From NCBI GenBank assembly GCA_021789435.1, contig JAJYJO010000014.1, positions 1-38,797 on the forward strand: DNA of 38,797 nt. The letters run 5' to 3'. The notes beneath the pieces are model-generated. The model was not told the origin of the DNA. It saw only the letters and a list, made by a program, of their open reading frames with translations, and searched no databases. This DNA is from Chloroflexota bacterium (GTDB lineage: Bacteria; Chloroflexota; Limnocylindria; Limnocylindrales; CSP1-4). Below, in pieces: positions 9,444 through 17,203 of this stretch. Positions within the stretch are counted from its first letter, which is position 1. Every line of letters begins with the position of its first letter. A program made the position numbers and the translations under genes.

Positions 9444-10727
9444 GTGTTCGAATCGCTGCTCAATGCCTTCCGGGCGCCGGACATCCGGCGCCGGGTCCTC
9501 TTCGTCCTGGGGATCCTGATCGTCTTCCGGGCCCTGGCCCACGTCTTCGTGCCCGGAGTGGACCGGACCGCCCTGAGCAACTTCTTCCAGTCGAACGGCC
9601 TGCTCGGCCTGCTCGATCTCTTCTCCGGCGGCGGCCTTTCGAGCCTCTCGGTCGTCGGGCTGGGCGTCAACCCCTACATCAACGCCTCGATCATCATGCA
9701 GATCATGCAGGGCACGATCCCGTCCCTGCAGGCGCTCTCCCGGGAGGGCGAGTACGGCCGCAACAAGATCAACCAGTACACGCGCTACCTGGCCGTGCCG
9801 CTGGCGATGCTGCAGGCCTACGGCTTCCTGGCCCTCCTCAACAGCCAGAACGTCCTGCTCGGGAACTTCAGCCTGTCGTCGCTGCTGACGATCACCCAGA
9901 TCCTGACCCTGACGGCGGGCTCGATCCTGCTCATGTGGCTGGGCGAGCTGATCACGGAGAAGGGGATCGGCAACGGCGTCAGCTTCATCATCTTCGCCGG
10001 CATCGTCGGCCGCGCCCCCGCCACGGTCCAGCACTTCCTGGAGTCGCCGGACTACCTGCAGCTGGCGGTCTTCGCGGTGATCGGCATCTCCGCGGTGGCC
10101 GTGATCATCTACATCCAGGAGGGCCAGCGGCGGATCCCGATCCAGTACGCCAGCCGCGTCCGGGGCCGCCGGATGTACCAGGGCGGCTCCACGTTCCTGC
10201 CGCTGCGGGTCAACCAGGCCGGGGTGATCCCGATCATCTTCGCCATCAGCATCCTGCTCTTCCCGGTCCAGATCGCCCGCTACTTCACCACGTCCCAGCT
10301 CGCGCCGGTGGCCGGCATCGCCAACGGTGTCGTCAACTTCTTCAACATCACCCCCGTCTACGCCGCGCTCTACTTCGTGCTGACGGTCGGCTTCACCTAC
10401 TTCTACACCGCCTTCACCTTCAAGCCGGACGAGACGGCGGAGCAGCTCCGCAAGAACGGCGGCTTCATCCCCGGCATCCGGCCCGGCCGGCCCACGCAGG
10501 ATTACCTCCAGCGGGTGGTCTTCCGGATAACGATCGCCGGCGCGATCTTCCTGGGGATCGTGGCGACCGCTCCGTTCATCGTCGGGGCGGCCTTCCCGAC
10601 CCTCCAGGCCCAGGGCATCACCCTGGGTGGCACGGGCCTGCTGATCGTGGTCTCCGTCGTGGTCGAGACCATGAAGCAGGTGGAGGCCCAGCTGATGATG
10701 CGCAACTACGAGGGCTTCATCCGGTGA
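9444..10727 (+). CDS. secY: Protein translocase subunit SecY
   Basis: A 427-aa integral membrane protein with about ten hydrophobic segments, the channel subunit of SecYEG. It begins 'MFESLLNAFRAPDIRRRVLF', typical for SecY, and has 'GVNPYINASIIMQIMQ' (plug/TM2 region) and 'GIGNGVSFIIFAGIVGR'. It also has 'RRIPIQYASRVRGRRMYQGG', the conserved cytosolic loop after TM6, and the end motif 'QVEAQLMMRNYEGFIR'. The start is a GTG three bases after the rplO stop. The stop overlaps the adk GTG. Confidence 0.98.
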   Translation: MFESLLNAFRAPDIRRRVLFVLGILIVFRALAHVFVPGVDRTALSNFFQSNGLLGLLDLFSGGGLSSLSVVGLGVNPYINASIIMQIMQGTIPSLQALSREGEYGRNKINQYTRYLAVPLAMLQAYGFLALLNSQNVLLGNFSLSSLLTITQILTLTAGSILLMWLGELITEKGIGNGVSFIIFAGIVGRAPATVQHFLESPDYLQLAVFAVIGISAVAVIIYIQEGQRRIPIQYASRVRGRRMYQGGSTFLPLRVNQAGVIPIIFAISILLFPVQIARYFTTSQLAPVAGIANGVVNFFNITPVYAALYFVLTVGFTYFYTAFTFKPDETAEQLRKNGGFIPGIRPGRPTQDYLQRVVFRITIAGAIFLGIVATAPFIVGAAFPTLQAQGITLGGTGLLIVVSVVVETMKQVEAQLMMRNYEGFIR

Positions 10728-11398
10728 GGGTCGTCGTCCTGCTGGGAGCGCCGGGAGCCGGCAAGGGGACCCAGGCCCAGCTCCTCGCCGGGCGGCTCGG
10801 CCTGGTCCACGTCGCGACCGGCGACCTCTTTCGGGCCGCGGTCCGCTCGGGGACGGCCCTCGGCCGGGAGGCGGGAGCCTACATGGAGCGCGGGGCGCTC
10901 GTCCCGGACGAGCTGACCCTGCGGATCCTGTTCGAGCGCCTCGAGGCGCCCGACGCGTCGGCGGGCGTCCTCCTGGACGGCTTCCCCCGGACGCTCGCCC
11001 AGGCGGAGGCGCTCGACGCCGCCCTCGCCGAGCGCGGATCGCGGGTGGAGGTCGCCCCCCTCATCGAGGTGCCGGAGAAGGAGCTGGTGACCCGCCTGAG
11101 CGGCCGCTGGACCTGCCGGGCGGACGGCCATGTCTACCATGCGCTGGCCAACCCGCCGCGGTTGGCGGGCGTGTGCGACGTGGACGGATCCGAGCTCTAC
11201 CAGCGCGACGACGATCGACCGGAGACCGTCCGGGCCAGGCTCGCCAGCCAGCTCGGGGCCCTGACCGAGGTGGTCGACCACTACGCGCGGGCGGGCGTCC
11301 TGGTCCGGGTGGACGGCCGCCGGCCGATCGAGGCGGTCACCGCCGACCTGCTCACGGCCCTGGCGCCCGCAGGGCGATCGCGGAGCGCGGTCGGCTGA
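10724..11398 (+). CDS. adk: Adenylate kinase
   Basis: A 224-aa long-lid adenylate kinase (ATP + AMP to 2 ADP, cytosol). The P-loop is 'GAPGAGKGTQ' near residue 8. The AMP-binding region includes 'ATGDLFRAA', and 'LLDGFPRTLAQAEAL' is the family signature. The lid around residues 125-165 has 'CRADGHVYH' and 'CDVDGSELYQRDDD'. At the four positions where zinc-lid enzymes have Cys-Cys-Cys-Cys/Asp, this protein has Cys-Asp-Cys-Asp. The start is a GTG at 10724 overlapping the secY stop. The 487-aa ORF in the track is this frame extended back through secY. Confidence 0.97.
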   Translation: MRVVVLLGAPGAGKGTQAQLLAGRLGLVHVATGDLFRAAVRSGTALGREAGAYMERGALVPDELTLRILFERLEAPDASAGVLLDGFPRTLAQAEALDAALAERGSRVEVAPLIEVPEKELVTRLSGRWTCRADGHVYHALANPPRLAGVCDVDGSELYQRDDDRPETVRARLASQLGALTEVVDHYARAGVLVRVDGRRPIEAVTADLLTALAPAGRSRSAVG

Positions 11399-12174
11399 TG
11401 GTGACTCGCAAGTCCGCCGCGGAGATCGAGCTGATGCGCCGGGCCGGCCGGATCGTGGCCGAGGTGCTGGCGCTCGTCGAATCAGAGCTCAAGCCGGGCG
11501 TCACGACCGGCCAGCTCGACGCGCTGGCGGAGCGTCACATCCGCCGCTCCGGGGCCGTACCCTCGTTCAAGGGCTACCTGGGCAACCGGCGCTACGGCGG
11601 TGGCCCCCTCGCGTTCCCCGGCAGCGTCTGCGTCTCCATCGACGACGAGGTGGTCCACGGCATCCCCGGCGAGCGGGTCATCAGGCAGGGCCAGATCGTC
11701 TCGATCGATGCCGGGGCGATCTGGCACGGCTGGCACGGGGACGCGGCGCGGACCTTCATCGTCGGCGAGGCCGGGCCGCAGGCGGCGCGCCTCGTGACGA
11801 CGACGCGGCTGGCCCTGATGGCCGGGATCCAGGCGGCCGTCCCGGGCGGCTACCTCGAGGAGATCGGCGGCGCGGTGGAGGACGTCGCCCGCGCCGAGGG
11901 CTTCGACATCGTCCGCCAGTTCGTGGGCCACGGGATCGGTACCGACATGCACGAGGAGCCCCAGGTCCCGAACTACCGCACCGGCCATCGCGGCCAGAAG
12001 CTCCAGCCGGGGATCTGCCTGGCGATCGAGCCGATGCTCACCGTCGGCCGGGCGGACGTCGAGACGCGGCCGGATGGCTGGACGGTCGTGACCCGCGACC
12101 GGTCGCTGGCGGCCCACTTCGAGCATACGATCGCGGTCACCGACCACGGTCCCGAGATCCTGACGACGGTATGA
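11398..12174 (+). CDS. map: Methionine aminopeptidase, type I
   Basis: A 258-aa type I methionine aminopeptidase that removes the initiator Met. The fold markers are 'EIELMRRAGRIVAEVLALV', 'FPGSVCVSIDDEVVHGIPG' with the conserved His, and 'IVSIDAGAIWHGWHGDAART' with the two metal-binding Asp. 'FVGHGIGTDMHEEPQVPNY' carries the catalytic His residues, and 'LAIEPMLTVG' and 'EHTIAVT' the two Glu ligands. The ATG at 11398 shares one base with the adk stop. It closes the spc block; the 125-bp gap after it contains a promoter. Confidence 0.97.
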   Translation: MVTRKSAAEIELMRRAGRIVAEVLALVESELKPGVTTGQLDALAERHIRRSGAVPSFKGYLGNRRYGGGPLAFPGSVCVSIDDEVVHGIPGERVIRQGQIVSIDAGAIWHGWHGDAARTFIVGEAGPQAARLVTTTRLALMAGIQAAVPGGYLEEIGGAVEDVARAEGFDIVRQFVGHGIGTDMHEEPQVPNYRTGHRGQKLQPGICLAIEPMLTVGRADVETRPDGWTVVTRDRSLAAHFEHTIAVTDHGPEILTTV

Positions 12175-12206
12175 ACCGGCCTTTCGTCGCCGGATCCGTG
12201 CTCGCC

Positions 12207-12235
12207 TTGCCGGGTCGCGCCGGCTTTGGTAATCT
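12207..12235 (+). promoter_or_regulatory. Sigma70-type promoter for the infA-rpmJ-rpsM-rpsK-rpsD-rpoA-rplQ segment
   Basis: TTGCCG at 12207-12212 and TAATCT at 12230-12235 are separated by exactly 17 bases, close to the sigma70 consensus. Transcription would start near 12242, giving a leader of about 58 bases before the infA start. This is the only intergenic gap above 100 bases within the ribosomal supercluster, so the alpha-operon genes may have their own promoter in addition to readthrough. Confidence 0.7.
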
Positions 12236-12299
12236 GTACGTTCGTGTGTCGGCCCCAGTGGCCGGCATTCGTCGCGCATAGAAAGGGAAACGTCGCTCG

Positions 12300-12518
12300 G
12301 TGGCCAAGAAGGATGCGATCGAGGTCGAGGGAACGGTCCTGGAGCCGCTCCCCAACACGATGTTCGCCGTTGAGCTCGAGAACGGGCACCGCGTCCTGGC
12401 CCACATCAGCGGCAAGCTGCGGATGAACTTCATCCGGATCCTGCCCGGCGATCGGGTCCGGGTGGAACTGTCGCCGTACGACCTCACCCGGGGTCGCATC
12501 ACCTACCGGCTCAAGTAG
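12300..12518 (+). CDS. infA: Translation initiation factor IF-1
   Basis: A 72-aa S1/OB-fold protein that binds the 30S A site during initiation. It reads '[19 protein letters not shown]', then '[20 protein letters not shown]', and ends '[13 protein letters not shown]', all canonical. The start is a GTG at 12300 with 'aaaggg' upstream. It is the first gene after the 12207-12235 promoter. Confidence 0.98.
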   Translation: MAKKDAIEVEGTVLEPLPNTMFAVELENGHRVLAHISGKLRMNFIRILPGDRVRVELSPYDLTRGRITYRLK

Positions 12519-12555
12519 CGCCCCAAGGGCGCCCAGCACCAGATCCGAGGGTCCG

Positions 12556-12669
12556 TTGAAAGTCAGAGCCTCCGTCAAGGCCCGCTGCGACAACTGCAAA
12601 GTGATCCGCCGCCACGGGACCGTGATGGTCATCTGCTCCAATCCCAAGCACAAGCAGCGCCAGGGGTAA
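12556..12669 (+). CDS. rpmJ: 50S ribosomal protein L36
   Basis: This 37-aa gene is too short for the ORF track. The translation reads '[20 protein letters not shown]' and then '[17 protein letters not shown]', matching the C+ (zinc) form of L36 with ligands Cys-Cys-Cys-His ('CDNC' and 'CSNPKH'). The start is a TTG at 12556 and the stop is TAA at 12667-12669, four bases before rpsM. L36 organises 23S rRNA helices near the factor-binding region. Its position between infA and rpsM is the usual one. Confidence 0.96.
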   Translation: MKVRASVKARCDNCKVIRRHGTVMVICSNPKHKQRQG

Positions 12670-12672
12670 GCG

Positions 12673-13044
12673 ATGGCACGTATCGCCGGCATCGACATCC
12701 CGCGCGAGAAGCGGGTCGAGGTCGCGCTCACCTATATCTACGGGATCGGCCTGCCGACCAGCCAGAAGATCCTCGCCCAGGCCAACGTCAACCCGGACAC
12801 CCGGGTGCGCGACCTGACCGAGGACCAGGTGAACCGCCTGCGGGACATCATCGACCGGCGCTACAAGGTCGAGGGCGACCTGCGGCGCGAGGTGGCCCTC
12901 AACATCAAGCGGCTGATCGAGATCGGCTCCTACCGCGGCCTGCGGCACCGGCGCAACCTGCCGGTCCGGGGCCAGCGAACCAAGACCAACGCGCGCCAGC
13001 GACGCGGTCCCAAGCGGACCGTGGGCGTTCGGCGCAAGAAGTAG
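12673..13044 (+). CDS. rpsM: 30S ribosomal protein S13
   Basis: A 123-aa S13 protein in the 30S head, contacting tRNA and the 50S subunit. It begins '[20 protein letters not shown]' and contains '[14 protein letters not shown]', '[20 protein letters not shown]' and '[14 protein letters not shown]', all standard. The ATG at 12673 follows rpmJ by three bases. Confidence 0.98.
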   Translation: MARIAGIDIPREKRVEVALTYIYGIGLPTSQKILAQANVNPDTRVRDLTEDQVNRLRDIIDRRYKVEGDLRREVALNIKRLIEIGSYRGLRHRRNLPVRGQRTKTNARQRRGPKRTVGVRRKK

Positions 13045-13062
13045 GAGGGACCGAGCGCAGGG

Positions 13063-13458
13063 ATGGCCGAGCGAAAGCGGGCGACCAAGCAGCGACGCCG
13101 GGAGCGGAAGAACGTGCCCCAGGGGCACGCCCACATCCAGGCCAGCTTCAACAACACGATCATCACCCTCACGGACCCGACCGGCAACGTGATCAGCTGG
13201 GGCTCCGCCGGCGTGGCCGGCTTCAAGGGCTCCCGCAAGAGCACGCCCTATGCCGCGGCCCTCAGCGCCGACCTGGCCGCCCGCCGGGCAATGGAGCACG
13301 GGATGCGGCAGGTGGAGGTCTACGTGAAGGGTCCCGGCGCCGGCCGCGAGCAGGCGATCCGCTCGCTGCAGGCCGCCGGCCTCGAGGTCACCGCGATCAC
13401 CGACGTCACCCCCATCCCCCACAACGGCTGCCGCGCCCCCAAGCGGCGCCGGGTCTAG
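13063..13458 (+). CDS. rpsK: 30S ribosomal protein S11
   Basis: A 131-aa S11 protein at the platform, near the Shine-Dalgarno helix. It has '[20 protein letters not shown]', '[13 protein letters not shown]', '[20 protein letters not shown]' and the end motif '[18 protein letters not shown]'. The ATG at 13063 is preceded by 'taggagggacc', a strong ribosome binding site at a slightly long distance. Confidence 0.98.
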   Translation: MAERKRATKQRRRERKNVPQGHAHIQASFNNTIITLTDPTGNVISWGSAGVAGFKGSRKSTPYAAALSADLAARRAMEHGMRQVEVYVKGPGAGREQAIRSLQAAGLEVTAITDVTPIPHNGCRAPKRRRV

Positions 13459-13467
13459 GCAAGGTCG

Positions 13468-14094
13468 ATGGCCCGCTACACCGCATCCGTCTGCCGGCTC
13501 TGCCGGCGCGAGGGCGCCAAGCTCTTCCTGAAGGGCAGCCGCTGCTACACCAAGAAGTGCTCGTTCGAGCGCCGGCCCAGCCCTCCCGGCCAGCACGCCG
13601 TGCGCCGCCGCAAGGTGGGCGACTTCGGCCTCCAGCTGCGCGAGAAGCAGAAGGTCCGCCGCGTCTACCAGGTCCTCGAGCGCCAGTTCAAGAACTACTT
13701 CGAGGAGGCCGGCTCCCGGCCCGGCGTCACCGGCGAGAACCTGCTCCGGATCCTGGAGCTGCGCCTGGACAACGCCGTCTACCGGATGGGCTTCACGAGT
13801 TCGCGCGCCCAGGCTCGCCAGCTGGTGACCCACGGTCACTTCTCCGTCAATGGCCGCTCCACCAACATCCCCTCCTACCAGCTCAAGCCCGGCGATCGCG
13901 TCGAGGTCCGGGAGAGCCACCGCACACGCGAGCCCTTCAAGCTCGCCGCCGAGCAGATCCGATCGCGCCAGGTGCCCGAGTGGCTGAGCGTGGACGCGGC
14001 GAAGCTGGCCGGCGCGGTGGTCGACGCGCCCCGGCGCGACCAGATGCCGCTCGATCTCAACGAGCAGCTCGTGGTCGAGTACTACTCGAGGTAA
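13468..14094 (+). CDS. rpsD: 30S ribosomal protein S4 (zinc form)
   Basis: A 208-aa S4 protein, a primary 16S rRNA binder and assembly starter. The N-terminus has four Cys, 'CRLC' and 'CYTKKC', so this is the zinc-binding C+ form. It is followed by '[20 protein letters not shown]' and an S4 RNA-binding domain with '[20 protein letters not shown]' and '[20 protein letters not shown]'. The 183-aa ORF in another frame at 13557 is a shadow. Confidence 0.98.
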   Translation: MARYTASVCRLCRREGAKLFLKGSRCYTKKCSFERRPSPPGQHAVRRRKVGDFGLQLREKQKVRRVYQVLERQFKNYFEEAGSRPGVTGENLLRILELRLDNAVYRMGFTSSRAQARQLVTHGHFSVNGRSTNIPSYQLKPGDRVEVRESHRTREPFKLAAEQIRSRQVPEWLSVDAAKLAGAVVDAPRRDQMPLDLNEQLVVEYYSR

Positions 14095-14104
14095 GCCTTT
14101 CACG

Positions 14105-15145
14105 ATGATCGAGCAGCTCGACACCCCGCAGATCGCCCCGGTCGAGGAGTTCGGCTCCTTCGCCAAGTACGAGGCGAGCCCGCTGCCCGCGGGCTACGGC
14201 GTGACCCTGGGCAATGCCCTTCGGCGCGTCCTCCTCTCGTCCCTGGAGGGGGCGGCCGTCACGGCCATCCAGATCCGCGACGTCTACCACGAGTTCACCA
14301 GCATCCCCGGAGTGAAGGAGGACGTCACCCAGGTCGTCCTCAACGTCAAGAAGCTCCGCCTCAAGAGCTTCGCGACCCACCCCGTCCAGCTCAAGCTCGT
14401 CAAGAGCGGCGCCGGCGCGGTGACGGCCGCCGACATCGCCGAGTCGGCCGACGTCGAGATCGTCAACCCGGAGCTGGTCCTGATGACCCTGGACTCTGAC
14501 GACGTGGCGGTCGAGATGGACCTGACGGTCGAGCGCGGGATCGGCTACCTGAGCACCGAGCGGGCCGAATCGCTGCCGATCGGCGTCATCCCCGTCGACG
14601 CCATCTTCACCCCGGTCCGCAAGGTCAACTACGCGGTCGAGAACACGCGCGTCGGCCAGATGACCAACTACGACAAGCTGACGCTGGAGCTCGAGACCGA
14701 CGGCACGGTCGGGCCGGAGGAGGCCCTGGCCAAGGCGGCCGACATCCTCGTCCGGCAGTTCTCGCTCTTCGCCAACATCGGCCTGGTGGCCGCCGGCGGG
14801 GAGCGCGTGGCCAGCAATGTCCCGCAGCTTCCCCCGAACATGCTGGACATGCCGATCGAGGAGCTGGACCTGCCGATGCGGGCCTACAACTCCCTCAAGC
14901 GCAACAACATCGTCAAGGTCGGCCAGCTCCTTCAGCTCTCCGACGACGACCTCCTGCGCATGCGCAACTTCGGCAAGAAGTCGCTCGACGAGATGAAGGA
15001 GCGCCTCCGGATGCGCGGCTTCATCCTCCCCGAGAGCGAGCCCGCCGAGGGCGACGAGGAAGGCGACCGGGACGAGGTCTACGAGGCGGAGGCCGGCGAG
15101 GAGCCGTTCGCCGACGAGGCGGACGAGTCGCCGGAGGAGGCCTGA
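14105..15145 (+). CDS. rpoA: RNA polymerase alpha subunit
   Basis: A 346-aa alpha subunit. The N-terminal dimerisation and assembly domain shows 'PLPAGYGVTLGNALRRVLLS' and 'GIGYLSTERAESLPIGVIPV'. The C-terminal DNA- and activator-binding domain shows 'DLPMRAYNSLKRNNIVKVGQ' and 'RNFGKKSLDEMKERLRMRGF'. An acidic tail of about 40 residues follows. Start is the ATG at 14105, after the rpsD stop and 'gtaagcctttcacg'. rpoA is in its usual place between rpsD and rplQ. Confidence 0.98.
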   Translation: MIEQLDTPQIAPVEEFGSFAKYEASPLPAGYGVTLGNALRRVLLSSLEGAAVTAIQIRDVYHEFTSIPGVKEDVTQVVLNVKKLRLKSFATHPVQLKLVKSGAGAVTAADIAESADVEIVNPELVLMTLDSDDVAVEMDLTVERGIGYLSTERAESLPIGVIPVDAIFTPVRKVNYAVENTRVGQMTNYDKLTLELETDGTVGPEEALAKAADILVRQFSLFANIGLVAAGGERVASNVPQLPPNMLDMPIEELDLPMRAYNSLKRNNIVKVGQLLQLSDDDLLRMRNFGKKSLDEMKERLRMRGFILPESEPAEGDEEGDRDEVYEAEAGEEPFADEADESPEEA

Positions 15146-15148
15146 GCG

Positions 15149-15502
15149 ATGGCCCACCGCATCGACGGCCGGAAGCTCAGCCGCAAGCAGGGTCCGCGAC
15201 TGGCTCTCTACCGCAATCTGACCGTCTCGATCCTGCGCTACGAGCGCGTCAAGACGACCGAGGCCAAGGCCAAGGAGGTCCGCGGCCAGGTCGAGCGGAT
15301 GATCACGCTGGCCAAGCGCGGCGACCTGAGTGCCCGGCGGGCGGTCATCGCGGAGTTCCCCGACGAGCCGCTCGTCGTCAACAAGCTGTTCGATGAGATC
15401 GCGCCCAAGTACGCCGACCGGACGTCCGGCTTCACCCGGATCGTCCGGCTGGGACAGCGCCTCGGCGACGCCGCTCCGATCGTCCAGATCGAGCTCGTCT
15501 GA
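15149..15502 (+). CDS. rplQ: 50S ribosomal protein L17
   Basis: A 117-aa L17 protein near the tunnel exit. It begins 'MAHRIDGRKLSRKQGPRLAL' and has 'LTVSILRYERVKTTEAKAKE', '[20 protein letters not shown]' and the end motif '[20 protein letters not shown]'. The last ~110 bases overlap the only canonical in-frame starts available for truA. Confidence 0.98.
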   Translation: MAHRIDGRKLSRKQGPRLALYRNLTVSILRYERVKTTEAKAKEVRGQVERMITLAKRGDLSARRAVIAEFPDEPLVVNKLFDEIAPKYADRTSGFTRIVRLGQRLGDAAPIVQIELV

Positions 15503-16289
15503 CGCAGGCGACCGCGCTCGAGAGGGCGCGCCCTGGCGCTACCGCGCCCGGGTCGAATACGACGGCACGGACTTCGCCGGGTTCCAGGTTCAGCCGGGAG
15601 CCCGGACGGTCCAGGGGGAGCTGGAGGCCGCGCTGGCCCTTTGCTCCGGCGGCAGCCGGATCCGGGTCGACGCGGCGGGCCGCACCGACGCCGGGGTCCA
15701 CGCGGCGGGCCAGGTGATCGCCTTCACCGACCCGCGGCGTCGCCCGGCCGACGAGCTGGCCCGTTCGCTCGAGGCGCTGCTGCCGCACGACGTGGCGATC
15801 CACGGCCTGCGACGGGTCCCGGCGAGCTTCCATCCTCGCTACGCGGCGCGGTACCGGGAGTACCGCTACACCGTCTGGAACGGGCCGCGGAGCCCGCTCC
15901 GCGAGCGCTACGCGCTCGGGGTGCGGGTCCCACTCGACACCGTCGCGATGGCGGAGGCCGGGTCGGCCCTGGAGGGCCGGCACGACTTCTCGGCCTTCGG
16001 GGTGGCGGACCGGCAGCCGGTCCGGAGCGTCCATCGCGTCCGGGTCCGGCGGGACGGGTCGGTCGTGACGATCGACGTCGCGGCGGACGCGTTCCTGGGC
16101 CAGATGGTCCGGCGGATCGTGGCCGTCCTCCTGGAGGTCGGCCGGGGAAAGATGGACGGCAGGGCAGTCGCCGCGGCGCTCGCGTCGCGACGGCCGGCGC
16201 TGGACGGGGCCACGGCCCCGGCCAGGGGGCTCTGCCTCCGGCGCGTCGTCCTGGGACGGCGGCCGGACAGTCGGAACGGAGAACGATGA
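15393..16289 (+). CDS. truA: tRNA pseudouridine synthase A (start codon uncertain)
   Basis: TruA makes pseudouridine at positions 38-40 of the tRNA anticodon stem. The domain begins around 15534 with '[20 protein letters not shown]' and contains the catalytic Asp in '[15 protein letters not shown]'. '[18 protein letters not shown]', '[20 protein letters not shown]' and '[19 protein letters not shown]' follow. The frame has no ATG, GTG or TTG between the rplQ stop and the domain. The nearest canonical start is the ATG at 15393, deep inside rplQ, giving 298 aa and about 35 non-homologous-looking residues. Another is a GTG at 15330. A non-AUG start or a base error near 15500-15530 is possible. 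Domain identity is certain; the 5' end is not. Confidence 0.85.
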   Translation: MRSRPSTPTGRPASPGSSGWDSASATPLRSSRSSSSDAGDRAREGAPWRYRARVEYDGTDFAGFQVQPGARTVQGELEAALALCSGGSRIRVDAAGRTDAGVHAAGQVIAFTDPRRRPADELARSLEALLPHDVAIHGLRRVPASFHPRYAARYREYRYTVWNGPRSPLRERYALGVRVPLDTVAMAEAGSALEGRHDFSAFGVADRQPVRSVHRVRVRRDGSVVTIDVAADAFLGQMVRRIVAVLLEVGRGKMDGRAVAAALASRRPALDGATAPARGLCLRRVVLGRRPDSRNGER

Positions 16290-16717
16290 CCGCGAAGACC
16301 TACACGCTTCGGGCGAGCGAGACCGAGCGACGCTGGTACGTCGTCGACGCGACGGACGAGACCCTCGGCCGTCTGGCGTCGCGCATCGCCCGGATCCTCG
16401 AGGGCAAGCACAAGCCCACCTACCAGCCGAACCTCGACAGCGGCGACTTCGTGATCGTGCTCAACGCCGAGAAGGTCGCCGTCACCCGCGACAAGCGGGA
16501 GTCGAAGGTCTACATCCGCCACAGCGGCTATCCCGGGGGCCTCAAGCAGGAGTCGCTGGGCCACCTCCTGGAGCGCCGTCCGGAAGAGGTGATCCGCCGG
16601 GCGGTCAAGGGGATGCTGCCGCGGAACCGGCTGGGCGCCCATCAGCTCGGCAAGCTCAAGATCTACGCCGGACCGGACCATCCGCACCAGGCCCAGCGGC
16701 CCGAGCCGCTGGCCTGA
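16286..16717 (+). CDS. rplM: 50S ribosomal protein L13
   Basis: A 143-aa L13 protein, an early 50S assembly protein. It reads '[20 protein letters not shown]', '[20 protein letters not shown]', '[13 protein letters not shown]' and '[20 protein letters not shown]'. The ATG at 16286 overlaps the truA stop (ATGA). The track's 358-aa ORF from 15641 is this frame extended back through truA. Confidence 0.97.
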   Translation: MTAKTYTLRASETERRWYVVDATDETLGRLASRIARILEGKHKPTYQPNLDSGDFVIVLNAEKVAVTRDKRESKVYIRHSGYPGGLKQESLGHLLERRPEEVIRRAVKGMLPRNRLGAHQLGKLKIYAGPDHPHQAQRPEPLA

Positions 16718-16728
16718 CGAGGAGCCTG

Positions 16729-17127
16729 ATGCATACGCCTGCCTTCTTCTACGGGACCGGTCGCCGCAAGACGGCCATCGCCCGCGTTCGCCTCATCGCC
16801 GGCTCGGGCGAGATCGTGGTCAACGACCGGACTCTGGAGCAGCACTTCGGCAACGCGATCAACGAGGCCGACCTGCGCCTCCCGTTCCGGGTCACCGGGA
16901 CGGAGGGCCGCTTCAACGCCCAGGTCAAGGTCGAGGGGGGTGGCGTGACCGGCCAGGCGGGCGCGATCCGCCACGGGATCGCCCGGGCCCTCCTCCAGCT
17001 GGATCCCGAGGCCAACCGACTGCCGCTCCGCCAGGCGGGCCTCCTCAGCCGCGACCCGCGGATGAAGGAGCGCAAGAAGTACGGTCTCAAGCGGGCCCGC
17101 AAGGCGCCGCAGTACACCAAGCGCTAG
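16729..17127 (+). CDS. rpsI: 30S ribosomal protein S9
   Basis: A 132-aa S9 protein whose C-terminal tail reaches the P-site tRNA anticodon stem. It has '[20 protein letters not shown]', '[20 protein letters not shown]', and the canonical end '[20 protein letters not shown]'. 'acgaggagcctg' precedes the ATG at 16729. It closes the ribosomal supercluster. Confidence 0.98.
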   Translation: MHTPAFFYGTGRRKTAIARVRLIAGSGEIVVNDRTLEQHFGNAINEADLRLPFRVTGTEGRFNAQVKVEGGGVTGQAGAIRHGIARALLQLDPEANRLPLRQAGLLSRDPRMKERKKYGLKRARKAPQYTKR

Positions 17128-17191
17128 TCGCTCGCCGGACGCGGCCCGGCCGCCGCCGGGTCGACGCTCCTCGCGTCCCGTTCCGGGGCGG

Positions 17192-17203
17192 TACCCTGTG
17201 ACC
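17192..17203 (+). promoter_or_regulatory. -10-like box TACCCT six bases before a GTG start
   Basis: TACCCT at 17192-17197 is followed by six bases and then the GTG at 17204. If this is a -10 element, transcription would begin at or next to the start codon, giving a leaderless mRNA. No convincing -35 is visible. The same geometry occurs before 27595 and 30469. Confidence 0.45.

Noticed and set aside
12511-14166. 551-aa antisense ORF across rpsM, rpsK and rpsD
   Set aside because: It overlaps three certain ribosomal protein genes and has no recognisable domain or ribosome binding site.
17128-17191. Terminator after rpsI (cccggc-cgcc-gccggg)
   Set aside because: The stem is only six perfect pairs with no T-run, and similar GC palindromes are common by chance in this sequence.
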